A stretch of DNA of 22,524 bases from Echinococcus granulosus (taxonomy: Eukaryota; Platyhelminthes; Cestoda; Cyclophyllidea; Taeniidae), in contig NW_020170432.1 of assembly GCF_000524195.1 (NCBI RefSeq), forward strand, positions 549,082-571,605. The letters run 5' to 3'. Shown piece by piece: positions 1 to 9,016 of this stretch. The notes beneath the pieces were generated by a model. It was not told the DNA's origin, did no database searches, and worked only from the letters and a program-made list of their open reading frames with translations. Positions within the stretch are counted from its first letter, which is position 1; each line of letters starts with the position of its first letter. The position numbers and the translations under genes were made by a program.

Positions 1-169
1 CCTCCTTCCATACTTCTTGACTAAATACATCTGTACCAGCTTTTTTTGCCTGCTAAAGCGACTTTTTAGTGTTAAAATAGGTGTTTAGAGATGGACAAAT
101 GAACCCATCGTTTTGACAAGTGCCTGAGTTAACTGATGATACATCCCTTTTCAGTATTTATGGCTGACC

Positions 170-557
170 CAAATGTGCCCGTCTTCGTATATTTCGTTGG
201 TTACCATAACTTCAAAGCGCACATAATGACAACAAAGCCATGTGTGGTTTCGCTGCTGGAGGAAAGCGCCTCAGATTTGGTCTAAAATGGACAGAATCGG
301 ACAAGCCCTATGGAGCCTGTCTGTGTTGGTATGATACGCTTGTGTGTTTTTAATGTAACGACTTTGTCCTATTTGACTTTGCAGTGGGAGTAACCATCGG
401 AACATTTGATATTAAGAGGCCGGAGTTGGACCCTATATTGAATTACTTAATCTTGTATGCTGGTGGTGAAAATACGCTTTAAATAATGCTATTTATCGCC
501 TTGTCCAATTAGCTTCAGGATAAAAGAATGCGATTTGAACATTGTTCGTAAGTATTT
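170..557 (-). pseudogene. Copy A RT connection and RNase H remnant
   Basis: KYLRTMFKSHSFILKLIGQG (557-498) corresponds to the Tyr-Tyr-Arg-x-Phe-Ile-x-x-Phe...Pro-Leu...Lys-Gly connection that follows RT in gypsy elements. Further on, at 251-204, ETTHGFVVIMCALKLW matches the Glu-x-x-x-Ala-Val-Val-x-Ala-Leu-Lys-x-Trp helix of the RNase H domain. The codon after that Trp is a stop. The stretch between them has only a vague match to the Phe-Ile-Leu-x-Thr-Asp-Ala-Ser active-site block. The same DNA on the plus strand has a donor/acceptor-like pair (329-384) that I do not accept as an intron. Confidence 0.55.
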
Positions 558-1133
558 CTACCTTTTAAGCAGCAGGAATGTTTCATCGAGCATAATTTGG
601 TCCCACTTGTCAAAATCTTGACAAAAGTCTAATTGTAGAAAGGTTTTTGGTTTCGGCTTTTTAAAAAATTCGAGCTTAACACAATCAATTCTTGCGTTCC
701 CAATAATACAATTACAGTGATGCAAATACAGGCCAGTGGTAATTGGTAGCCTTACTACCACAACGATCAAACACCACTCCTTCATGGCGTTGTCCATTTT
801 GCATCAGCACCCCATCAACGCTTAAATCACTTAGAAGGATGCAAATTGGGATGGTAATTTGGGGCTCCTAAAGCAAATTACTTTTCTTTTAAACGCAAAT
901 GGTGCGGATGGGTGATTGCTGATTTGCCTACGGCATTTTGGACCAAAAACACGGACTGTTCTATGAGATTTGTGAATTATACTGGGGTAGCAAATGTTAC
1001 CAAATAAGTTACTCCCTTTTATCGGCCTAATAATAATCATCTCTAAGCTAACGGATGTGCTTGTCTAGTCACACCAAAATAAATCTTACCGTCTCCGTAC
1101 GTTTGCATCAGTAAAGACGGATGTAGTACTGCA
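558..1133 (-). pseudogene. Copy A reverse transcriptase remnant
   Basis: RNA-dependent DNA polymerase domain, dead. At about 1133-1070 the translation reads CSTTSVFTDANVRRR then stop-DLFWCD, matching the Pro-Ser-x-Ser-Pro...Val-Arg-Lys-Lys-Asp-Gly...Cys-Val-Asp start of gypsy RTs. The open frame 1040-831 carries CYPSIIHKS, VFGPKCRRQISNHP and KRKVICFRSPKLPSQF, which match the Ile-Asp-Glu, Asp-Leu-Arg-Ser-Gly-Tyr-x-Gln-Ile and Lys-Thr-Ala-Phe-Arg-Thr blocks in order. The frame 797-558 has CLIVVVV at the Tyr-x-Asp-Asp position (catalytic Asp pair gone), LHHCNCIIGNARIDC, and LEFFKKPKPKTFL matching the Lys-Cys-x-Phe-Phe-Lys-Lys / Phe-Leu-Gly block. The match is by eye; a profile search against RVT_1 would settle it. 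Confidence 0.68.
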
Positions 1134-1924
1134 CTGACTTCAAAAAGGAAACTTTTAATGAGTACTAAAAGAAGCTGTTCAAATTTTTGCAGAATTTATT
1201 CAAAAATGAAAAATTGGATTAGTTCTAAATTCCCATGCTATCATATTCCTCTCCGCACATCCTGCCGTAATGAGGCAGATCTTCTCTTTTTTTACGTTGC
1301 AGCACCTTTTTGGTTGTTCAAATGTTTCACTTTTGTCCCGTGTAGGATTTGTCATTTTAATGGGTAAAAATCAGACTTTGAAGGTAAGTGGACCACGTCG
1401 AGTACCTATTTTTGTAACAAGGGGATGATTAATCGGTGGCGCTTTGAATTTTTAACAAGTCGTAATGAACAAATATGCTTTGGAAGGCTACATTACTAGT
1501 CACTGCTTAGAAGAACTGGGAGACGATTATCCTTTCCTAAAGACCAAGCTGCAAAGTTGAATTAAACCCTGCCGATACAAAAGCAACCGCATGGTCAAAT
1601 CCACAGCTAAACAACTTACCAAATTGCTAAACCTTTACCAAAACCTAGCTTTTATTCACCTTAATTCTCATCAAATAGGATGAGCTATAATGCAGTGCCA
1701 AAAAACCTTGACATGATTAGGCAGATAAAGGTGTCAGGTGTTTCATTTTTATTTTCTTTTTACATCCTTGCTTATTTATGCGGGGTCTTCCACTTGATGA
1801 TATTATCATTCTGCCAAGTCTACAATTTTCATGCACTTACCATCATTACTTTGGGCTAATCCAACTTCAAAGGTTGTTTATTTTGTTGGATAAAATCTGC
1901 TCGTTTACATCAACTAATGTGTAG
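1134..1924. other. Spacer between head-to-head copies A and B; no gene recognised
   Basis: Both flanking copies have their RT 5' ends facing this spacer, so it should contain gag, protease and 5' LTR remnants of one or both. About 800 bases is too short for two complete sets. The open frame at 1158-1367 (69 codons, Cys-rich and Phe-rich) has no recognisable domain and I treat it as chance. Confidence 0.4.
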
Positions 1925-2420
1925 TATGAAGCATCTTATGGCGTTATGTACATATTTAACACTCTGAATCTCAAAATGGGAGTTTACACTTTTCCCCGGG
2001 GTGCTTGATGCACTTATGCAGTTTAGCAGTTCTGAGATGCTGATATCTGAGGCAATGTCTCCAAAAATAAGAGAGGTGAAGTCAACTCTTGGCGGGTATC
2101 AGGGTGTAAGTGAAGCGTGAAGAGATACTTTAGTAGAATCACCCAAAATTTGTTCAAGCAAATGATCATTAAAAGCTACCGCCGTAATCCTTAAACTCTA
2201 AAGAACATTATTTGGATAAATAGGTTCCATTTAGAGTTGTCTGACATTATCATTGACTTCATGAAATGAGAGTTTTGGCATGGTCTGCCATATACTAGGT
2301 ATCCATTTCACAACCAAATATCATGACTTTGAGACACTGGACCGCAAATGGCCTGCTCTGAGGTAGTTGAGCACTATAACTCCGGAAGTTTTCTAAACCT
2401 AATATTGTGACTCGAGATAC
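1925..2420 (+). pseudogene. Copy B reverse transcriptase remnant
   Basis: At 1949-1996 the translation YIFNTLNLKMGVYTFP aligns with the Phe-Ser-Thr-Leu-Asp-Leu-x-Ser-Gly-Tyr-x-Gln-Ile-Pro block; the catalytic Asp is Asn. At 2234-2266, in the same frame, ELSDIIIDFMK aligns with Tyr-Leu-Asp-Asp-Ile-Ile-Ile-Phe-Ser, with the Asp pair reading Ser-Asp. Just downstream in another frame, ILGIHFTTKYHDF matches Leu-x-Leu-x-x-x-Lys-Cys-x-Phe-Phe with Cys changed to Tyr. HYNSGSF near 2371 may be the Tyr-Tyr-Arg-Arg-Phe connection. Stops occur throughout. Confidence 0.68.
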
Positions 2421-2483
2421 AAATATCTACAACGAAAAGTCTGCCTAAGAATACAGTAAAACGAAACCTCTTGATATTACCCC

Positions 2484-2922
2484 TTTGGAAAAAGCATTAA
2501 GGGGAAAGTTTGCGAGCTCTTGGTAAGGAGTAAAAGTAAAATGTTTATTAGGTTCGTCAACTCTGAGAGCTGCCATTAACCCTTCGCCATTTAACGCCAT
2601 TTAAATGCTGACACAGCCCTCAAGATCGGACGAATACGGGAGTGACAGTGGTGAAGACACAAAATATCCTAACGCGTATCTGTGGGTTCTGCATTCCCCT
2701 AATTACTATTCCCAACTTCTCGCAGCGATCCGTTTCCAGTTCCGTCTCTACCACTCCCATGGCTGCCTCACCTTTGATCACAAATCATGGGCAAAATTTT
2801 TTGTCTACTAAGCTTATGCTATTGGGTAAGAAATATTCAAGAAATCTTGTTTGTTCTGCTACCTCTTCAAGTCGAACTCTGATATTAGCTGCACCTTCCC
2901 ATCTGCAGGCATTGATCAAGTG
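2484..2922 (+). pseudogene. Copy B RNase H remnant
   Basis: The domain degrades the RNA strand of the RNA:DNA hybrid. FGKSIKGKV...SKSKMFIRFVNSE (2484-2567) matches the Ala-Phe-x-x-Leu-Lys ... Ser-Lys-Pro-Phe-Ile-Leu-x-Thr-Asp-Ala-Ser region. After a frame change, the open frame 2605-2811 contains YPNAYLWVLHSPNYYS (Pro-Ile-Ala-Tyr-Ala-Ser-Arg-x-Leu...Asn-Tyr-Ser), QLLAAIRFQFRLY (Glu-Leu-Leu-Ala...Phe-Arg-x-Tyr-Leu) and TFDHKSWAKFF (Thr-Asp-His-Lys-Ser-Leu-x-x-Leu). In a third frame, SDISCTFPSAGIDQV (2878-2922) resembles the Asp-Ile-x-Tyr-x-Pro-Gly-Lys-x-Asn end of the domain. Four blocks in order make this convincing. Confidence 0.75.
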
Positions 2923-3480
2923 TAAATCTGCTACATTATATAGAGAGAAAATGACGTCCTTGTTGCAGTGGAATGCAACTTGATTCGAGCCGCTGATGAA
3001 AATAAACGCAAAAAAGTCAAAAATTTATGACCCTTTAATGATGGGTAGATTAAGATGCTTGCAAAGAAGATACCAAAGCAAAACCTAAATCAGCCCAAGA
3101 GAACTAGTGCAAATTTGGTCATCAGTTGCAGTTGTTGCTACAGTGGCCGCTCATTCCTCCTGTATACATATACGTCTTGTGGAGAAAGAATGTGAGGATG
3201 GAGAATGCGCGAACCCATTTTCAACAGCAAGGGTAGTTGAAAGCGCAAAGAAAACGCAAAGGTGAAAAGTATTGGTGCGCCGACATTCGATTGTCAGCTT
3301 TGCGAGAACTCATGAAAGCCCCCACTGGTGCATATTTTTAGGCGTGTTCCAGACTAGTCTTGTAGACAGTCAGCCATGAGGATGCAGATGCAAGGATTAA
3401 TGCTGCGCTTTCAACTTCACAAATGAGATAAATAAACGAAAATCACACTTACGCAGCAACCAGTTTTTAAAGTCCTGCAA

Positions 3481-3720
3481 TTCTACCTGATTAGAATAGT
3501 GGATGTAACAGTGAATACAAAGACGTCAAGAGAGGTGCAAACATTAGGGTCTGCTCCAACCTCCCCCACCTTCACCATCTCGACAGCCTTTGGCTTTGAT
3601 CTTAGTGTCTGCCATTACCGCCACTGCCATCAGAAGAAAATGTCAGTGACTGCCATTAAGAATGGGTGAATTCTTGTCAAGGTCTAAGGCAATGGGAGTG
3701 TTACCAACGAAGAGCTGGGG
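3481..3720 (+). pseudogene. Copy B integrase core candidate
   Basis: FYLIRIVDVTVNTK (3481-3522) resembles the Tyr-Ile-Leu-Val-Val-Val-Asp-x-x-Thr-Lys strand of gypsy integrases. GNGSVTNEELG (3688-3720), in the same frame, resembles the Ser-Asp-x-Gly-x-x-Phe-x-Ser-x-x-Leu block with the catalytic Asp replaced by Gly. The spacing between them (about 66 codons) is longer than the usual 40-45, so an insertion must be assumed or one match is chance. A possible zinc-binding fragment (DCQLC near 3290-3304) lies at the expected place upstream. Confidence 0.35.
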
Positions 3721-4799
3721 TCTTCAGCAGAGGGTTTAATTGTTTAAGCGCAGAAAATAGGGGCTATTTCTTCAAAAATAGCATCCTGAGCAATTATTAA
3801 GTAGTATCTTGCATGAACGTGTACCACAGGGTATCTTGAGATAGCATGTGCCATGGGCACAAGATAAATACTACGACAGAGGCTCCTCTTCATTGAAATT
3901 TACCTCAAAGCACGACGATTGCCTTAGCTCTACCATCGCAGGCATCTATGAAAATAGTCACCTAAGTCTGCTATTTCGGAGCAGTTTGGAGATGGACATT
4001 GGATCATGGCGTTTGAGAGCAAAGATTATATGAGATGGTGTAAGAAAGCAAATGCAATATTTTTTCTGGCCTCTTTAATGTGCAGACTCAAAAAAGGGGG
4101 CTATAAAAAGGAATGGAAATTCCGGTAGTGACAAGTAAACTTAAAATGTGTGAGCAGAAGCATTAATAATAAAAAAAGGCAAAGTCAGCCAAAACCATGA
4201 GGGAATGTGGAAAGATTCCCTCATTGAAATGTAGCACCACTCGGCCTTAAGCATTTTTTTGTACTTACTAAACTCCATTGTGCACTACTGACCAATGAAT
4301 AACAGGATTTTAAGCCAATGAAATTGTAGTATGCAATAAAATGATCAGCTAATGATTCACGGCTCATTTTTTGAGGCCCTTTTAAACATGTGATGGAGTA
4401 AGAAGAATTTTTCTGGTTGTAAAGCAATTAAATGTTCAATTCATTATCTTGGATAAAGAAACACTTAAAGTGCCTCTAAAGCTCACAGAAAATATGTAGC
4501 GTTTACTGTAACTGGGGGGCTATCCGTTCCTGTGGATTCAGATAAACCATCTCGACGTTAAAATGAGTACAAAGCAAGCTTTGTCATAGAATTATTGAAA
4601 GCTTATCGAGGAAAGAAAAAATAGGTTAAAAATTTGTAGCCCTGTTTGGACGTAAAATATTGTGCATATATCTTAGTTTCTCACAGAAGCACAAGACTAC
4701 GATTATATTCCAAAAAAATAACTAACACTAATGTCGAAGTGAACATGAATTTGATAGCTCCAATTAGGTAGGACAGATATGAAAAAAATGCAAGGAACT
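3721..4799. other. No gene recognised
   Basis: About 1.1 kb between the 3' side of copy B and the 3' side of copy C. This is where their 3' LTRs would be expected. Only short open frames occur (3848-4033 plus, 4221-4427 minus) and neither shows a recognisable domain. I could not find paired terminal repeats by eye. Confidence 0.35.
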
Positions 4800-4961
4800 T
4801 TCGTGGTTTATGAATTCATGATCTTGAATTGACACACTCACAGCAACTGGCTGTTGAGCTGCGTAAGATCTCAGTTTAAAAGACCCATGTTCATTTGGTA
4901 CCGCTTTTGTTACAGTGCTAACAAGATAATGCTTTGGACAGGGTCTAAAGCTAGTCTCCAT
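4800..4961 (-). pseudogene. Copy C pol tail candidate
   Basis: HGSFKLRSYAA followed by VAVSVSIQDHE resembles the end of mdg1-like pol, where a Phe-x-Leu strand leads to Val-Ser-Val-Asp-Arg-Leu-Lys-Pro. It lies about 90 codons past the last integrase block of copy C, which is the usual spacing. The similarity is slight and rests mostly on position. Confidence 0.35.
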
Positions 4962-5187
4962 AAGATTCTACACATTTTTATTTGGTGTGGTTTACTCTAC
5001 GATGGTTGAATAATCGACAAATCACTACACCTTCCGCATTAATCAGTTGCAATCGACCAGCGGGTTTATTGCTTGAAAAATAAAACGAAACAAATATGTA
5101 TTAATCTTATTCAGGTTCTCTTGTTTATGGCAGTACTCATTGAGCACAAAGTGGAGAGTGCTTTTTCGAAAATTCTAACCTTGCGTT

Positions 5188-5520
5188 TTATGGCATAAAT
5201 AATGATGAAAGAATATCCGGCTTATACAGATAAAATGGGCTTAAGAGGAAAATCATTTGAGTTTCTGAAATTTGTGGATCTATACCACAGTCTGGGGCAT
5301 CTTGTTTGCAAATATGTGAATTTTGAGAGGCACCGATAGCAGTGGGGAGTAGACTTGCTGCATAAGACCGCTCGAAGTAGTGTTGAAGCATTTGCGATAT
5401 GATTTGCTGACGCACTAATGTATGCTAGATGAGTGACTAGTTCTCCAGTGAAAAAAAGGTCCGAACCCTGGTTATCTGTAGAGCCATCCTCAATCGCCAT
5501 TCAGAAGAATAAGTTGGCTA
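5188..5520 (-). pseudogene. Copy C integrase remnant (second Asp to C-terminal blocks)
   Basis: The open frame from 5500 reads DGSTDNQGSDLFFTGEL, matching Thr-Thr-Asp-x-Gly-x-x-Phe-x-Ser-x-Leu, then ANHIANASTLLRAVLCSK, matching Ala-Tyr-His-Pro-x-Ala-Asn-Gly...Leu-Lys-Ala-Ala-Leu. The second catalytic Asp is retained but the downstream Glu is not visible. The overlapping frame 5415-5188 continues with SLLPTAIGASQ and KQDAPDC (Leu-Pro-x-x-Leu-Leu-Gly-Ile-Arg...Lys-x-Asp-Leu-x-Cys), so a frameshift lies near 5400. The order is that of mdg1-like integrases. Confidence 0.7.
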
Positions 5521-5912
5521 AGATGATCACGATTAAAAGCGTATTTGTGTTCATACTAACTCCTTTACAAAAGTGCTATCAAACAATAAGTATGAATGTG
5601 TGATGGTTACCAAACACTAATGTAGGGTTAGCATTTATTTATGAAGATAACGGATATCTTTGCAGGTGACTCTAGCGCTACGTAGCTTTCAGAGTATGAA
5701 AACCAAGCTAAATTCGCGTGCCTTCGTGGTTACATGCATACTGAAACATATAGGAAGCCGATGAAACCGAACTAAAGTGTGTTCACCATCAAATCGTGTC
5801 AGCCGCCTCATCATAGTTAAATAATGCGAAGGGAACAAGTTGCTTTTATAAGGATAACGCCATAAATCTACATGTTAATATCCTCTTTGCAGAAACCGTA
5901 GTCCAAGGGTAC

Positions 5913-6152
5913 TTAAACGATGAAGGAGGACACTATAAGAGCAGCATCAACTTTTGCTGATGTAGGGGACAGAAGATAACAGTTAGGTTGCATTACACGT
6001 CGACTGAGTGTCACCTCTTTCTTTCCCCAGTGTTTGTTCCATTTACGCAAATCCTTTCGTGGGACTTGACTAGGGTGATTCATAAGAACCTTGCCCAATT
6101 GGAATGAAAAAACCTTAAAAAACTTGCAGAAATGAAACCAAGCTTCGTGCAA
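5913..6152 (-). pseudogene. Copy C RNase H remnant
   Basis: The open frame (79 codons) contains FHFCKFFKVFSFQLGKVL then NHP, compatible with the His-Phe-Arg-x-Phe...Gly-Arg-x-Phe-x-x-x-Thr-Asp-His-Lys-Pro-Leu segment. Near its end SPTSAKVDAALIV fits the Val-Pro-Gly-x-x-Asn-Val-Val-Ala-Asp-Ala-Leu-Ser terminus of gypsy RNase H. The central part is too diverged to align. Position between the RT and integrase of the same copy, on the same strand, supports the call. On sequence alone it would be weak. Confidence 0.5.
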
Positions 6153-7089
6153 TAACTTATAAAAAGCATTATACGTTTTCGAAGTGTCTTGGCATAATTT
6201 ATTTTCCTTATCATACTGAGAGTTTATCTAATTACTATCGTCTAGTGGACCATGTTATAAGGCTAGCAATAGTGAGTTCAGTTCATATTTTGTCTATGGA
6301 TTACCTTGTCATCGATGATAAATGGATTTATTGCAGTCGGACCCTTCCTCCTTTCACTAAAAGGAAGGCATCATACCTGTAAGAAGCAGCAAAAGCTGCC
6401 AACATGGCGACCGGTGTAAAATAATACCAAAATTCAGTAGCTTTAGAGTGATGTTAATCCATTTGTTACCCGAACTTGCTATAACAAATCAAATCCTACA
6501 GAGCTTCGGCAGCAGTGATGATAATACATTTGCTTAGCATTGGCAGATGGTTAATGAAATGGACTATGGGAAGGGATTATGAAAGTGAGGAACGCTTTAT
6601 TTATTTTACCATTTTATTTTTCTACTTCCAAAGTTAGAATCTTGGATGGAGAAGACTAACTAGAAGACGACATTCCGCATTGCATAGCATGGAAAGTTGC
6701 CAACTTGCCACTGTTTTGTAGGGAGATAAGTTTTGTCGCCTTCTCCATGGAGTTTCGTATTCTGACCAAATGTCACCCAAAGGGTGCCTTCAGATAATCA
6801 TTTACAGAAATTACTCTATCGGTGCAGTTTGACACCGCGAAAAATAGGTGTCAGCTTGTGAATCTCCCCATCTTCATCAATTTCTGTCGAATGTTAAAAA
6901 GACGATTAAAAATGAGGCAGACATGGAAGTGGCAAAGTCGGATATGAAAGCCGATTGCTGCTAGGAGTTGAAAATGGTAATGCAATAGTAATGGGAAGTG
7001 CAAAATTCAAAGACAAGCGTTGGAACATATTGTGCTATCACCAGTCATTGCCGTAGCAGCCACGATTTTGAGGACAGTGACGCACCCCA

Positions 7090-7382
7090 CCTTGAGGATG
7101 TCTTTTGACGGCGAGGACCTAGAGACAGCCCTCAGAGTTGACAAACCCAATGATCATTCATGCCTAATTTTACTGCGGTTTTTACTAATTTCTTCTCAGT
7201 ATCCCGTCCAAAGAGATGATATTGAGATATGTATTTGGACGTATGCTAAAGCAGACATTTTGTTGCAGGCATTAGCATTTCAAACCTAAGCGTTGAGCTT
7301 GGAAAACTGCCTAAGTTGTGGTACACAGTTACCTTAAACTAGACCATTTATGATCTTTGGTCACGAACAATGTGCCCAAAGA
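7090..7382 (-). pseudogene. Copy C reverse transcriptase remnant
   Basis: SLGTLFVTKDHKWSSLR (7382-7332) aligns with Ser-Pro-Leu-His-x-Val-x-Lys-Lys-Asp-Gly-x-Trp-Arg, the start of mdg1-like RTs. In the same frame LGLKC-stop-CLQQNV corresponds to Phe-Gly-Leu-Arg-Asn-Ala-x-x-x-Phe-Gln, and TYLNIIS (about 7232-7212) sits where Tyr-Ile-Asp-Asp is expected, with Asp replaced by Asn. After a frame change VNSEGCL-stop-VLAVKRHPQ (7142-7090) matches Val-Ser-x-x-Gly-Ile-x-Pro-Leu-Pro-x-Lys-Val...Phe-Pro-Gln. The first and third blocks are about 60 codons closer than usual, so an internal deletion is implied. The plus-strand open frame 7020-7289 is a shadow. Confidence 0.68.
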
Positions 7383-7567
7383 ATGGTGGATTACATCAGA
7401 TAAATTTAAATTATAAGATGCATAACGATGGGGTCAAGTAATTCAAAATGCAGTATATTTCTGGTCTTTATTTGCCATCTAAGCACCGTGAGGGAATCTG
7501 GAAGGTCTTTTAGAAGTTAAAGTTTCCAATATTTGGTTCTGGTGAACTATATGCGAACATACTTTTG

Positions 7568-7905
7568 CACGCTCGTCTCTTAAACCATTAGACTAAGACA
7601 AATTATTACGACCCTACTTCACTTCACTTTCCGCCAAGAGCTAACTTCACCTCTTCGCTTTCTTAAAGCCATCGCTTTAGATCTCAACATCTCAGAGTGG
7701 CTAAACCATTCAAATGCAACCAGTACCTCGGCGAAAGGAGAGAGCATAAACTCCCAAGCTAAAGGTTAAAGAGGCTCAAGGATGCACAAAATTATTTTAC
7801 ACTTCCCCCTACTCATTAGTCGATTTAAACGAGTAGGTTGCATTTATTGAATCGAGAAATCGTTAAAGCAGAAATAATCCACATTAGCGATGGAAAGTCA
7901 ATATA
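7568..7905 (-). pseudogene. Copy D integrase remnant
   Basis: YIDFPSLMWIISALTISRF (from 7905) with DSINATYSF directly after it corresponds to His-Ile-Asp-Ile-Val-Gly-Pro-Leu...Leu-Leu-Thr...Asp-Arg-Phe-Thr-Arg-Trp-Pro-Glu-Ala-Tyr-Pro. The first catalytic Asp is kept. In the same frame YWLHLNGLATLRC, stop, DLKRWL (7725-7666) aligns with Tyr-His-Pro-x-x-Asn-Gly-Leu-Val-Glu-Arg-Phe-His-Arg-x-Leu-Lys-x-x-Leu; the catalytic Glu reads Thr. LALGGK (about 7641) and FVLV (about 7603) may be the Leu-Leu-Gly-Ile-Arg and Glu-Leu-Val blocks. Confidence 0.68.
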
Positions 7906-8237
7906 ATTTGTAAACAAGGAGGGAAAATTTTGTTGTTAAGCAGAGGAGCCCGTGTAGCCAAGCAGGCTTTTAAAATAAACCCAAAAAATTACAAATTGCA
8001 TTTGAATTAGAGGTTTAAAGGTATTTTACACCGTGCTGACAAGAACTGAGGAAAATTCGCATTAGGTTTTGCTAACAGTGTAGCAGTTTGGCATGCTGTT
8101 TAACTGCTCACTTAACGCCATGGTTACTTCAGCCTAGGCAGGTTGTTATTCCGTTTTACAATATGGCCTTCAGAAAAGGATTATGGTCCCCCAGCTCTTC
8201 TGTATATTGGCATGCGGTATAATCTTCCACACTACTT

Positions 8238-8318
8238 TAGATTATCATGACTAACGAAAATCTAGCGTGCTACAAAATAATCACTCCCATGGTGCAAAAA
8301 ATAGGTACTTAAAGTGGT
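8238..8318 (-). pseudogene. Copy D RNase H fragment
   Basis: LSTYFLHHGSDYFVAR, stop, IFVSHDNL aligns with Leu-Leu-Ala-x-Tyr-x-Ala-x-x-His-Phe-Arg-x-Phe-x-Glu-Gly-Arg-x-Phe-x-Val-x-Thr-Asp-His-Lys-Pro-Leu over its whole length with one stop and few gaps. The Thr-Asp-His-Lys motif now reads Ser-His-Asp-Asn. The flanking RNase H sequence is not recognisable. The Lys-rich and Cys-rich plus-strand frame at 8381-8569 overlaps the region between this fragment and the RT and is probably chance. Confidence 0.55.
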
Positions 8319-8687
8319 CTACTTCGCTCTAAATTCTAATTTCGCACGCCAAAGTTATCAAGTCTATTGTTAGACAGAAAATGAAACATTCGAGTAAGCC
8401 AAAACATACCTTTTTGGATGCACCTACATCTACTCAAAAAGTGGCTAAAAAGCGAAAAAAAGAGAAAGAGTGCTGCATAGTGACTGGGTGTTTGGGGTGT
8501 AAAAGGATAGCATGCAAAAAAAAAACTGAACCAAGTTGTCATGAGTGGATAAATCTTGCAAAAACATGAATTAATTCTTAGAGTATCTGTCAAAATGTTC
8601 CCATTTTAGAGTTTAGCATAGCGTTAAATCCCTCGTTGCCGATGTAAACGTGCAAAGTCAGAGTTATATGGTTACATACCTGTATGG

Positions 8688-9016
8688 TTAGACAAGCACA
8701 TTGTTAGCTTGTACATGACCATTTTTGACTTGTCCAAAAGATCGGCATATCTTGATAGCACTAGTGACTTTGAAGACATCCCTAAAACTCAAGCAAACAG
8801 TCTGCATTCTTTGTCTAAAATGCTCCATGCACTTCAACGGATTCCCTCCCATAACATTAGCATGTAGAAGAGAGGCAATTTTGCAAAGAAACTTAAAGTG
8901 TTCCCTTCTGAATGATATGGGCCATGATGAGTAAGATATCAATTATGACTCAGGACCAACCCCATTTTTCCTTTGCTAACATTTCATAAATAGGATCTTA
9001 AGAACATGAAACAATT
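8688..9016 (-). pseudogene. Copy D reverse transcriptase remnant
   Basis: At about 8949-8923 the translation VIIDILLIM corresponds to Tyr-Ile-Asp-Asp-Ile-Leu-Ile-Ala-Ser with one Asp lost. After a frame change, the open frame starting at 8942 contains RREHFKFLCKIASLLHANV and GGNPLKCMEHF, a very good match to Glu-Glu-His-Leu-x-x-Leu-x-x-Val-Phe-x-x-Leu ... Asn-Pro-x-Lys-Cys-x-Phe. VFKVTSAIKICRSFGQ further on fits Lys-Val-x-Ala-Ile-x-x-Phe-Pro-Gln. Upstream, NCFMFLRSYL (from 9016) may be the Thr-Phe-Gln-Arg-Phe-Met block. The plus-strand open frame 8725-8934 is a shadow of this region. Confidence 0.75.

Larger units (their letters stand above)
170..1133 (-). mobile_element. Copy A: fossil Ty3/gypsy pol (RT to RNase H), probably truncated by the window edge
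   Basis: Reading leftwards on the minus strand, RT blocks (1133-558) are followed by the RT/RNase H connection (557-498) and an RNase H block (251-204). This is the normal pol order. Stops and frame changes interrupt it. Integrase would lie beyond base 1, so the copy probably continues outside the window. The RT blocks resemble the group with an Ile-Asp-Glu-Leu region and an Arg-x-Gly-Tyr-x-Gln-Ile motif, as in chromovirus-type elements. The lineage call is inference. Copy B diverges from it in the opposite direction about 800 bases away. Confidence 0.68.
1925..3720 (+). mobile_element. Copy B: fossil Ty3/gypsy pol (RT, RNase H, tentative integrase)
   Basis: Plus-strand RT (1925-2420), RNase H (2484-2922) and a weaker integrase candidate (3481-3720) appear in normal order over about 1.8 kb. 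The RT blocks at 1949 and 2234 are in the same frame although several stops lie between them. The RNase H part carries the best single match of the copy. No LTRs, gag or protease were recognised. The copy is inactive: the first RT Asp is Asn, the Asp-Asp pair is damaged, and stops are frequent. Confidence 0.72.
4800..7382 (-). mobile_element. Copy C: fossil mdg1-like Ty3/gypsy pol, RT to integrase tail
   Basis: Minus-strand blocks run in order: RT start (7382-7332), RT catalytic region (7229-7090), RNase H (6152-5913), integrase second-Asp region and C-terminal blocks (5520-5188), and a possible terminal Val-Ser-Val-Asp tail (about 4835). The spacing of the last block from the integrase fits the family. 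The copy lacks a recognisable gag and protease: its RT starts only about 190 bases from the integrase end of copy D. This indicates a 5' truncation or a deletion fusing two copies. Confidence 0.72.
7568..9016 (-). mobile_element. Copy D: fossil mdg1-like Ty3/gypsy pol
   Basis: Minus-strand RT (9016-8688), RNase H (8312-8238) and integrase (7905-7568) follow each other in proper order. The integrase blocks at 7905 and 7725 share one frame. The C-terminal end of pol is missing or unrecognisable, because the RT of copy C starts at 7382 on the same strand. gag and protease should lie between 9017 and about 10000, where plus-strand copy E occupies much of the space. One of the two must have interrupted or truncated the other. 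Confidence 0.72.

Noticed and set aside
120..165. LTDDTSLFSIYG, resembling the LINE RT Ala-Asp-Asp-Thr motif
   Set aside because: No other RT block lies nearby on the plus strand, and the site is within the minus-strand copy A remnant.
329..384. A 56-base intron-like segment (GTATGA...TTTGCAG) on the plus strand
   Set aside because: The joined frame gives only about 39 codons with no recognised family, and the region is the minus-strand RNase H of copy A.
2605..2983. Two overlapping plus-strand open frames as candidate host genes
   Set aside because: The 2605-2811 frame is gypsy RNase H; the 113-codon 2642-2983 frame is its shadow with no family match.
5450..5520. B-box-like GGTTCGGACC followed by a T run on the minus strand (possible tRNA or SINE)
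   Set aside because: The T-arm does not pair, the A box is poor, and the sequence is explained by the integrase block of copy C.
6498..6515. GCTTCGGCAGCA, identical to part of the U6 snRNA 5' end
   Set aside because: Identity stops after 12 bases, and neither the ACAGAG region nor a T-run terminator follows at the proper place.
8381..8569. Plus-strand 62-codon frame, Lys-rich then Cys-rich
   Set aside because: The spacing of Cys and His fits no zinc-binding family I know, and it overlaps the copy D element on the opposite strand. Probably chance.
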